Below, one piece after another: positions 43,075-49,480 of a DNA stretch of 49,480 bases. Each line of letters starts with the position of its first letter. Position 1 is the first letter of the stretch. Source of the stretch: Verrucomicrobiota bacterium (GTDB lineage Bacteria; Verrucomicrobiota; Verrucomicrobiia; Limisphaerales; UBA8199); assembly GCA_003176045.1 (NCBI GenBank), contig PSRM01000330.1, positions 1 to 49,480 of the forward strand, read 5' to 3'. Below the pieces are notes generated by a model. The model was not told the origin of the DNA and ran no database searches. It was given only the letters and a program-made list of their open reading frames with translations. Made by a program: the position numbers and the translations under genes.

Positions 43075-44853
43075 TCATTTCTCCCCCATCTTCTTCGCCC
43101 ACTCATCCAGGCTTCCTCGTTCGCTGATGTTGCTGATGCTGGCTTTGCGGGCGACCTGAAGGAACTGCTTTAGCAACTCGGCTTTGGCATCCCCGGTGAC
43201 GCGGTCGGTGACAAGCTTCACATACCAGATGGGCAGGCGGGCAACCTGGACGCGCTGACGCACCGAATCATTCTCAGCCAATTGCTCGGCTTGATCGAAT
43301 AGCTTCTCCGCCTCAGATAGAAAGCCGTCGTTTAGATAAGCCTTCTTGGACCAGTCAAAGACGTGAGCATGGACCCTCCCATCGCGCACCTGGTCTTCCA
43401 ACAGTTCCAGATACGCCATGATGATGGGAGCGGCTTTGCCGAAATAGGCGTCGCAGAATTCGTGAGTGTGCTTTGCCAGGTCCGCGTCCGGATGCCAAAG
43501 CAGTTTGGCCAGCAAGTAGCCGCGCAGCGGGCCCATCTCGCCGTAGCCGCCGGGTGAGGAGTTTCCTTGCTCGAAGAGGCCTTTGACGTTGTGCTCGACA
43601 AAGAAACGGACATTGGGCTGCAACACATCGAAGTTGGGAAAGGGCTGTTCGTAGTGCGCGAAGTTGGGTGTGTAATCCCACACGTAGAGCAGCGGCGCGA
43701 CAGGTTGCCAGGCAATGATGTCGTCGCGGAACTGCCGATTCTCTTCTGAGGGACAAGCGTTGAGCGGATGCGCGAAGCAACATTCGATCGAGCAGATGCG
43801 GATGATGACATTGTGCCGCGGACGCAAGGTTTTGGGCGGCTTGCGCGTGTATTGGTAAGCGAGCGTGTCAATGCGCACGTTTGGATAATCGTGTTCGATG
43901 TCCTCGGCAATCGCGTTGACAAACCGAATCAGCGAGGCGGCATGGCTGCCTTCGGCATCGTCCAGTTTTTTGCACTCGGCACACTCGCAGTATTTGAAGG
44001 TATCGTTTTGGGAGACGCTGACGATGGTTACCTCGGGGTGTTTCTCAATCCACTGGCGAACGGTCTTGATGGCCAGTTGCACGACGTCCGGGTTTGAAAG
44101 GCATCGCTGAACATATCCGTTGGTTCGCTGGCCATTGATGAGCGGGAAGTAGTCGGGATGCTCTTTGAAAAGCTCCGGAGGGATCAAATGATCGAGACTA
44201 TGGACGAATGGATAATAGACGACAGCCCGTCCGCCATGTTTGTCTTTTAATGCGTAGTGATGGCCGTTGAGGCGGTGTTTGGCGGCGAAATCGGCGTCGC
44301 GCAGCATCTCGGTCCAGAAGACCTCGCGATATTCCAGTGCGGGCACCTGGGTTTCGTTCAGACCAGGGAGGACGAGTCTTTTCTGCTTCGGGACGGTTTC
44401 GATTTCCGGCGTGAACCAGCGGACTCCCAGCTTCTCTTCCAGCAGGGTATAGACTGCGTATAGGGTCCCGCGCGGTTTGCCGCCGAGGACGATCAGCCGG
44501 TTATGATCAGTACGGAGAATGAAGCCATCGGTCCCGAGTTTGTCAGAGTCGCACTTTAGGCCGAGAACATGGAGATGAGCGTTGTCTCCCAAAATAATCT
44601 CACAAGGCTTAGGGCGTTCTGCATCAGTAATGATTGGAAGCTTGGCGCCGCTGATCTTTGCGAGATACCGTTGCAATTCCTCAGCCGCATAGCGTTCGGA
44701 AGGGATTGCGTTGGTGGCGATGACGATCCGGTAGCCGGTCTTCCCTTTGATCGCAACCGTCAGAGCACTGCTCGCACGGGTTGAAGAAACAACAAATATG
44801 CAGGCGGTTGCTAACAGAACGCGCGCCGCTGTGATTTTTCGAAACGGAAGCAT
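43075..44853 (-). CDS. DUF4838 protein with glycoside-hydrolase-like N-terminal domain
   Basis: A 592-residue exported protein with signal peptide (ITAARVLLATACIFVVSSTRAS). Residues about 33-150 resemble the non-catalytic domain found ahead of GH20 and GH67 enzymes (SERYAAEELQRYLAKISGAKLPI, EIILGDNAH, LIVLGGKPRGTLYAVYTLLEEKLGVRWF). The DUF4838 domain follows (about 170-450) with EYREVFWTEM, YYPFVHSLDHL, VSVSQNDTFKYCECAECKK and FCDAYFG. By family knowledge this is a carbohydrate-active enzyme related to alpha-glucuronidases; activity is not proven. It starts two bases after the stop of the gene at 44856, whose last codons carry GGAG as its ribosome binding site, so translation is coupled. Confidence 0.88.
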   Translation of the reverse strand: MLPFRKITAARVLLATACIFVVSSTRASSALTVAIKGKTGYRIVIATNAIPSERYAAEELQRYLAKISGAKLPIITDAERPKPCEIILGDNAHLHVLGLKCDSDKLGTDGFILRTDHNRLIVLGGKPRGTLYAVYTLLEEKLGVRWFTPEIETVPKQKRLVLPGLNETQVPALEYREVFWTEMLRDADFAAKHRLNGHHYALKDKHGGRAVVYYPFVHSLDHLIPPELFKEHPDYFPLINGQRTNGYVQRCLSNPDVVQLAIKTVRQWIEKHPEVTIVSVSQNDTFKYCECAECKKLDDAEGSHAASLIRFVNAIAEDIEHDYPNVRIDTLAYQYTRKPPKTLRPRHNVIIRICSIECCFAHPLNACPSEENRQFRDDIIAWQPVAPLLYVWDYTPNFAHYEQPFPNFDVLQPNVRFFVEHNVKGLFEQGNSSPGGYGEMGPLRGYLLAKLLWHPDADLAKHTHEFCDAYFGKAAPIIMAYLELLEDQVRDGRVHAHVFDWSKKAYLNDGFLSEAEKLFDQAEQLAENDSVRQRVQVARLPIWYVKLVTDRVTGDAKAELLKQFLQVARKASISNISERGSLDEWAKKMGEK

Positions 44854-44855
44854 CC

Positions 44856-45626
44856 TTACTTATGCTCCATGTAGCAGCCCCAGTGGGTGACCGAGTCGCC
44901 CTCATACCAGATCCGCACCGTTCCCACTTGAGATCTGTTTGTATCCTCGATGGCATACACCTCCGAGTAAGTCCCTTTTTCGCGAACGAAATACCGGGGG
45001 ATTCCAACTGATTCAAGCACATGAGCCTTATTCGTGAGGAGATCCAGGCCGAAGCGAAAATCCGGGGCCAAGGGCGTGCTGCCCCCCTTATAAGCCGGGT
45101 TTTCCACTACTTCCAGACCAATATTGTCCAGGTTATTGGTCTTATAGATCCATTCGTTCACGCGGCGATCCCAATTCATGGGGCCTTTGATCAGCGGTTG
45201 GCTGACCAAACCAGTCAAGGAAATATGCCGATTCCTGATCGCATTGGCTTCAACAAACAATCCGTATGGATAAACAGCGGCGTAGGATTTGTCGGTGGTT
45301 GATAAATTGCAACAGATAATCAGCATCATTTTCTTGCTGCTTTTGAATCCCCTCTTGCGAATGGCTTTTAAGGCATTCTGCAACATGTCTTTCGGCGTGC
45401 TCGTTTGTTTTCCGTCGAAGTAGTATATGATCGAGTCAAACCCAGGATCTTCGATTTCGAACTCCTTATAGCCGCCAAGGCGAGGAAGTTGGGCGGTGGC
45501 CTCATCTACGGCGATTCCAAGCCGTCGAGCTACTGCAAAAGACAATTGGGAAGGCAGCAAGCGCGGGAGGAGGAGAAAACCACCTAGCAACAAGCATATC
45601 ATCGTCACTACGAGGAAAGGACGCAT
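44856..45626 (-). CDS. Membrane-anchored protein of unknown function
   Basis: A 256-residue protein with an N-terminal hydrophobic anchor (FLVVTMICLLLGGFLLLPRLL) and a soluble domain outside the membrane. Central stretches are SIIYYFDGKQTSTPKDMLQN, a lysine-rich KRGFKSSKKMMLIICC and DFRFGLDLLTNKAHV; the end is a beta-strand series RIWYEGDSVTHWGCYMEHK. I do not recognise the family. Tight coupling to the DUF4838 gene (two-base gap) suggests that the two proteins work together. Confidence 0.7.
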   Translation of the reverse strand: MRPFLVVTMICLLLGGFLLLPRLLPSQLSFAVARRLGIAVDEATAQLPRLGGYKEFEIEDPGFDSIIYYFDGKQTSTPKDMLQNALKAIRKRGFKSSKKMMLIICCNLSTTDKSYAAVYPYGLFVEANAIRNRHISLTGLVSQPLIKGPMNWDRRVNEWIYKTNNLDNIGLEVVENPAYKGGSTPLAPDFRFGLDLLTNKAHVLESVGIPRYFVREKGTYSEVYAIEDTNRSQVGTVRIWYEGDSVTHWGCYMEHK

Positions 45627-45642
45627 TAGATCCTAATTTTGT

Positions 45643-45708
45643 CGTTTGAGGCTTGGAATTTGAAGTTTCCTTGGAGTTTGGAGTTTGTTTGATGTTTGAT
45701 GTTTGTTA
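45643..45708. repeat. 7-base array (TTTGGAG / TGTTTGA)
   Basis: GGAGTTT-type units followed by TGTTTGA, TGTTTGA, TGTTTG, next to the prfB stop codon. Same family as 31149-31195. Confidence 0.8.
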
Positions 45709-46855
45709 CTCCTCCTCCTCATCTTTGATGCCTTGCATGCGTTTGGTCGGGCAGCCGGCGCGGAGCCAACCGTTGACGTAGGCGTCCAGGTCGCCGTCCA
45801 TGACCGCCTGCACATTGCTGGTCTGGATGCCGGTGCGCAGGTCCTTCACCATTCGATATGGCTGGAAGACGTAGCTGCGGATCTGGTTGCCCCAGGAGAT
45901 GCTGCCTTTCTCGCCATAGAAACGCTCCATTTCCGCTTTCTGCTCGTCCAAACGCTGAGCATAAATCTTGGATAAGAGGAGCCTCATGGCGGTTGCCCGG
46001 TTTTGGTGCTGAGAACGCTGGTTTTGCGATGCGGCCACAATGCCGGTAGGGACGTGGGTGATGCGCACGGCCGTCTCGACTTTATTTACGTTTTGGCCAC
46101 CTTTGCCGCCGGAACGGTACGTGTCCACTTTCAGCTCGTTTGGAGGAATGGTGATTTCCGAAGAAGTCTCCTCGATCTCGGCGATGACATCCACGCTGGC
46201 AAAGCTGGTGTGACGTCGTTTATTGGAATCGAAGGGCGAAATGCGGACCAGGCGATGAACGCCGCGCTCAGCCTTGGAATAGCCATAAGCATATTCCCCT
46301 TCGACAAGCATCGTGGCGCTTTTGATGCCGGCGGCTTCGCCGGGCAGCGCGTCGGAGATGTCCACTTTCCATCCTCGGGACTCGGCCCATCGCTGGTACA
46401 TGCGCAGAAGCATATTAGCCCAATCGCAGGATTCGGTGCCGCCCGCGCCGGCATTGATGCTCAGGATGCAATTACTTTTGTCATGAGGACCGCTCAGGAA
46501 CACCTCCAGTTCGAGCGAATCGAGCTGTTTAAAAAAGCGCGAGAGGTCCTGTTCGAGTTCCTGCTGGACTTTGGCCTGGGCAGGCTCCGGTTCGGCCTCG
46601 CCCAATTCCACCATCACTTTGAAATCCTCAAGCTCCTTTTCGGCTTTGAGGAGGGGCTCGGTCTTGCTGCGAAGCGAGTTTTGCTCTTCGATGAGCTTTT
46701 GCGCCTGCTCCCGGCTGTTCCAGAAATCGCCGTTCGCCATTAATGCGCCGATTTCCCCCAGGCGCTTTTGCGCTCGGGGCACGTCAAAGAAACCTCCGCA
46801 AATGGGCCAATTTGTCAGAGGCGGTCGTCAACTCAGCTCGGATGGTGTCAAACAT
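45706..46855 (-). CDS. prfB: Peptide chain release factor 2 with programmed +1 frameshift
   Basis: RF2 reads UAA and UGA stop codons and releases the finished peptide. The long frame holds the codon-recognition tripeptide in RISPFD and the catalytic GGQ in [13 protein letters not shown]. It lacks its own N-terminus, which is found upstream in another frame: an ATG at 46855 opens [20 protein letters not shown] and runs 23 codons to CTT followed by an in-frame TGA (46786-46784). Skipping one T after CTT gives Leu-Asp and joins the main frame, for 382 residues in all. The site matches the known autoregulated prfB frameshift: low RF2 lets ribosomes shift, high RF2 causes early stop. The join is CTT, then GAC at 46785. 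Confidence 0.93.
46783..46797 (-). promoter_or_regulatory. prfB: prfB +1 frameshift site
   Basis: Reading on the minus strand: GGAGG (46797-46793), TTT, CTT, TGA, C. The internal Shine-Dalgarno-like GGAGG stands three bases before CTT, the same spacing as in E. coli, where it stimulates the slip on CUU-UGA-C. Confidence 0.9.
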
Positions 46856-46911
46856 GGCGGCAATTTATTCCGCAGAATGCGCAGGTGCAAGGGACAAGTG
46901 ACGCGGAGGAT

Positions 46912-46952
46912 GGGTTAAATGAGCTAAATGGGGTAGATGGGTTACATGACCA
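46912..46952. repeat. 9-base array (GTTAAATGA type)
   Basis: GTTAAATGA, GCTAAATGG, GGTAGATGG and GTTACATGA, upstream of prfB. The same series as 26646-26680. Confidence 0.7.
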
Positions 46953-46978
46953 GCGAGGCCCCAGGAAATCCGACTGAT

Positions 46979-47284
46979 TCAGCCCCATTGCTTTCCCAGA
47001 GAGTCCAACGCGGCTTTTTCCAAGTCCGCGGGCGTCATTACCACCCTTAATTCAATATCGGCTTGAAAAGTTAATAACCACGGTTCCACCAGGCTTGGGA
47101 TTTTAGATGGGTCGGGCAAATCAACCACCAGCACCCCGCCTCTTTGGCCATCCTGTTCGGTGAAATAAGCCGCCTCGGGTTTGATGGCGTCCAGGATTTT
47201 CTTAAGCTTGGCGCCGGCCGTACCGTCCTTCACCGCGGTGTTGAAAGGTTCATGGGGAATTTTGACGTTCAATAGCATTCTCAT
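46979..47284 (-). CDS. Small conserved protein of unknown function
   Basis: 101 residues, soluble: MRMLLNVKIPHEPFN, then KLKKILDAIKPEAAYFTEQ, GGVLVVDLPDPSKIPSLVEP and WLLTFQADIELRVVMTPADLE. The strand-helix-strand order with a Gly-Val-Val central strand suggests a ferredoxin-like fold of the DUF3303 kind, a family sometimes mislabelled as pantothenate synthetase. Complete, with a normal ATG. It lies upstream of prfB on the same strand and may be read from its own promoter. Confidence 0.75.
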   Translation of the reverse strand: MRMLLNVKIPHEPFNTAVKDGTAGAKLKKILDAIKPEAAYFTEQDGQRGGVLVVDLPDPSKIPSLVEPWLLTFQADIELRVVMTPADLEKAALDSLGKQWG

Positions 47285-47547
47285 AATAATTCTTTCGCTC
47301 GTACCTAATTGGTCACCGGCCTGACCTTAATCTTCTGCCCGACGAAAGGCAACAAACAGCGCAGGGAGAAGCTTCGGAAACGCCACGAAAAAGCCCTTGA
47401 CAAAAACGCCAAAACCGAAACTGAATTTACTTTCAAACCGGCCAAATGTACTGAACGCTGCGCGGGTGAGGTTGGCGGGCGAGACCACAAATCACGAAGT
47501 GAACGGCACACGCTGGGGCACCCGACCCCTTCATCGGAGTCACAGGA
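47285..47547. other. Intergenic stretch without a recognisable gene
   Basis: An 80-codon plus-strand frame (47309-47551) is basic and low in hydrophobic residues, without a recognisable family. I see no repeats or hairpins of note. Confidence 0.4.
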
Positions 47548-48527
47548 CTAAAGGACAGAGGCCACCCGGGGCCAAACCCAGTCGCGTCCATCCCATGCAG
47601 TGGAACATTCATGGTCCCTGGTTTTTGGTGCTGGATCTCCATGGTCATCCTGAGCGTCATCGCCGACGGAGTACAGGCACCAAGTCCCGCTGGGGCGAAT
47701 CGCATAGCGCAAGGACTGGCCGTCCATCAAGTCGCGGGGCACTTCATCCATGAACTCGGGTACCAACTCGTCCAGGCAGGCCGCTTTTTTGGTATGGCGC
47801 AATTCATACCTCCTTAATGCGATGGCGGTGTTCAACATGTGACACAAGGTGAGATTCTTCATCGAAGTCGACCAGGCACGCTCGAAAAGCTCGTACGGGC
47901 AGCACCGGTTATCCACTCGGCCCCGGATAATTTGGGGCATCTCTTCGATCAGCGGTAGAGTCAGATAAAAGCGCCAGCTGGCCGAAGGTGGGCGATAGTC
48001 AGTCTCAATTGCCTTCAGACGAGCTCGGGCTTTTTTCCATGACCCAACTCTGGAGGCTTCTCTTAAGATCTCCAGCTCGCGTTGGTGGTTTTCGAGGTAC
48101 AATGTCTGTTCTTGATCGGCCCAGGAAAACTTCCAGAGAGGGTGGAAGATCCATTTTCGATACTCGCAGCTAAGCAGAGCAGCGCCAGAACCCGGGACTT
48201 TGAGTCCAAAGGATTCATAGATCGGCTGAAAACGATCCACCAGGGCGCCATAGGAATGTGACTGGAGCCATCGGCTTCAAGGACCTCGCCTCGCTCGGCC
48301 ATCTGACGCTTCAAGCACTTCAGAGCGTACTGGCCCCGCAACCTTTCCAGCATCAAAGAGGCAAAGACCAGGACCAATAGCGCGAGCAAAGTTACACCCA
48401 TAACCACGGCTCTGCGATGCTGACGACGTGGCGGCTTTTCCTGCTCTGACCTAAGCTTTATCACGCAGTTTTTGGTGACAATCCAGAAGGAAGCAGCAAG
48501 GCATGTGCCGTTTATGGGCTGGGTCAT
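47548..48527 (-). pseudogene. Frameshifted gene: membrane-anchored protein of unknown function
   Basis: Two overlapping minus-strand frames together look like one protein of about 320 residues. The first (48527 to about 48240) has a membrane helix (VVMGVTLLALLVLVFASLML) and then RLRGQYALKCLKRQMAERGE. The second (from about 48240 to 47548) continues with FQPIYESFGLKVPGSGA and ends with LVPEFMDEVPRDLMDGQSLR, WCLYSVGDDAQDDHGD and RDWVWP. The pattern D.dg.pLrYr...g.w.LYSvG.d..DdgGd...DwvWp is, in my memory, a recurrent tail of large exported proteins in Verrucomicrobia. The shift occurs near 48230-48260. It could be a real mutation or a sequencing error. Confidence 0.65.
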
Positions 48528-48602
48528 GGGCCGGGGGCCGGGTCACCCTGAGCCGTAACGCCGCGGGTCAGAAAAGCTTATTTTAAATTCCCAAATCGCG
48601 TG

Positions 48603-48648
48603 GGAGACAATTGGGAGACAATTGGAGACAATTGGGAGACAATTGGGG
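48603..48648. repeat. 11-base array (GGGAGACAATT)
   Basis: Four units of GGAGACAATTG spaced by 10-12 bases. Confidence 0.75.
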
Positions 48649-48916
48649 TCAGATCTAATCATTCGCCAATTGAGCAGAGCACCAAACTGGAGTGCGGTAT
48701 TTTATGCACTTGGCACCGCCAGCGCGGGCCCCCGAGCTCCTTGGTCGGGCACACCATCATAGTTTGACTTATTTCGCATAAATTTTTGCGCAGTACAAAA
48801 TTTGTGCAATATTCACTCGATGAGCGTAGCAGACTGCTCGGCCCGGGCGCATTGCCCGCCGCTCCCCAATTGCGGGCGGCACCTGACACTCGGCACTCCG
48901 CACCGACATCGGTGCC

Positions 48917-48955
48917 CGCGGGGACTTGGGACTTTGGACCTTGGACCTTGGACTT
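48917..48955. repeat. 7-base array (GGACTTT/GGACCTT)
   Basis: GGACTTT, GGACCTT, GGACCTT and GGACTTC. The same unit as inside the TMTC-like gene (32696-32722), with two further partial copies at 48988-49003 and 49094-49112. Confidence 0.8.
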
Positions 48956-49134
48956 CTTGTCACGCGGAAGCATTGGCGCAGGCGGATGGACCTTGGACTT
49001 CCATCCAGCCATTTTGACCAATTTTGACTAAATCTGACTAAATTTGACCAAAAAAGTTTTTTTTCTCAGAACGAGGGAGCATTTCGCAGGCGGATGGAGT
49101 TTGGACTTGGGAGCCTTGGGTTCGGACCATCTGA

Positions 49135-49200
49135 CGACAATCTAGGCAATCAAACGCAATCTAAGACAATCAAACGCAGCCTAACTCAGCCTAAAGCAGT
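49135..49200. repeat. Degenerate tandem array (CAATCTA/CAGCCTA)
   Basis: GACAATCTAG, GCAATCAAAC, GCAATCTAA, GACAATCAAAC, GCAGCCTAA, CTCAGCCTAA units of about ten bases. Confidence 0.65.
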
Positions 49201-49261
49201 ATCAAAAAAACGTAAACCTTTGCAAATCAACGACATTCCGGACACCCCCCTCTCCCCCCTA

Positions 49262-49304
49262 ACTTTGCCGCAAACTTCGTCGTAAACTTTGTCGCGAACT
49301 TTGT
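49262..49304. repeat. 12-base array (AACTTTGTCGTA)
   Basis: AACTTTGCCGCA, AACTTCGTCGTA, AACTTTGTCGCG and AACTTTGTCG. Same family as 34111-34186. Confidence 0.8.
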
Positions 49305-49480
49305 CGACTCCCATCAACCTGGTGAGCTCGGAAACAAATCGGCTGCAAGTGTGCGAGAGAATTCCACCAATGCCTTCCATCCTCGAATCACACAATTTGC
49401 AAACGCTGGCGACCAAAACAGGCCAAGAGGCCTAGCGAGAACTCGCCACAAGTTCATTGAAACATATTTGGTGCCGCAAA

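Larger units (their letters stand above)
48528..49480. other. 950-base gene-free end with repeats
   Basis: Holds GGGAGACAATT units (48603-48648), a 7-base array (48917-48955), TTTTGACxAA units (49010-49050), CAATCTAAGACAATC-type units (49135-49200) and ACTTTGTCG 12-base units (49262-49304). Reading frames here (for example 49186-49416) are repeat translations. Nothing I can assign as a gene. Confidence 0.6.

Noticed and set aside
46003..46743. 246-codon plus-strand frame opposite prfB
   Set aside because: Complement of a secure RF2 gene.
49135..49200. CRISPR-like series of short units
   Set aside because: Units are about 10 bases, degenerate, without constant repeats of 23-40 bases or unique spacers, and no cas gene is in the window.
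49186..49416. 76-codon minus-strand frame at the right edge
   Set aside because: Its middle (DKVRDKVYDEVCGKVR) is translated from the 12-base array; no ribosome binding site or family.

Overview
The window looks like a piece of a chromosome from a Verrucomicrobiota bacterium, probably of the Pedosphaera/Limisphaera type (soil or sediment). This is inferred from the gene set, not from a marker gene: a Planctomycetes/Verrucomicrobia-type cytochrome protein with DUF1549 and DUF1553 domains, a sulfatase, a DUF4838 protein, Ig/P-domain secreted proteins, a TMTC-like glycosyltransferase with TPR repeats, and a very high load of short tandem and palindromic repeats. I saw no rRNA, tRNA, CRISPR array, transposase or phage gene.

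Layout. 0-5 kb: sulfatase and esterase (translationally coupled), a nested palindrome, and a receiver-GAF-histidine kinase. 5-8.5 kb: DUF2203 protein, TPR lipoprotein, a 33-residue ribosomal-type protein (AURKAIP1/COX24 family) and hisG. 8.5-15 kb: a 1243-residue secreted multidomain protein and, on the other strand, a YfhO-like membrane protein. 15-22 kb: a giant cytochrome/WD40/DUF1549/DUF1553 protein and a secreted protein of unknown role. 22.4-26.7 kb, plus strand: SDR reductase, sugar-phosphate cyclase of the AroB fold, NeuB-like synthase and a DUF72 protein, which may form a surface-sugar or cyclitol route. 27-31 kb: a GH25 lysozyme with a six-repeat propeller-like tail, a NarL-type regulator and an SGNH hydrolase. 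31-35.7 kb: the TMTC-like glycosyltransferase and a second SGNH hydrolase. 35.8-41.9 kb, plus strand: epimerase, sarcosine-oxidase-like flavoenzyme, Ca2+/H+ antiporter, AI-2E family transporter, trmB and a Nudix hydrolase. 41.9-48.5 kb, minus strand: two proteins of unknown function, DUF4838 protein, prfB with a programmed +1 frameshift, a small conserved protein and a frameshifted gene. The last 950 bases hold only repeats.

The most striking signal is not a gene. More than fifteen short tandem arrays lie between genes and also inside reading frames. Most have a unit of exactly 7 bases although the unit sequence differs from array to array (GGACTTT, AACCTTG, CCCTGAA, CAAACAC, GGATGGT, TTGGTGT and others). 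Other arrays use 12-base or 9-base units. Inside genes they are read without stops and supply extra loops of membrane proteins, a spacer in an SGNH hydrolase and, in one case, what seems to be the hydrophobic core of a signal peptide. Several families of long palindromes (REP/BIME-like) also lie between and within genes. The nearest described phenomenon I know is the heptanucleotide STRR repeats of cyanobacteria.
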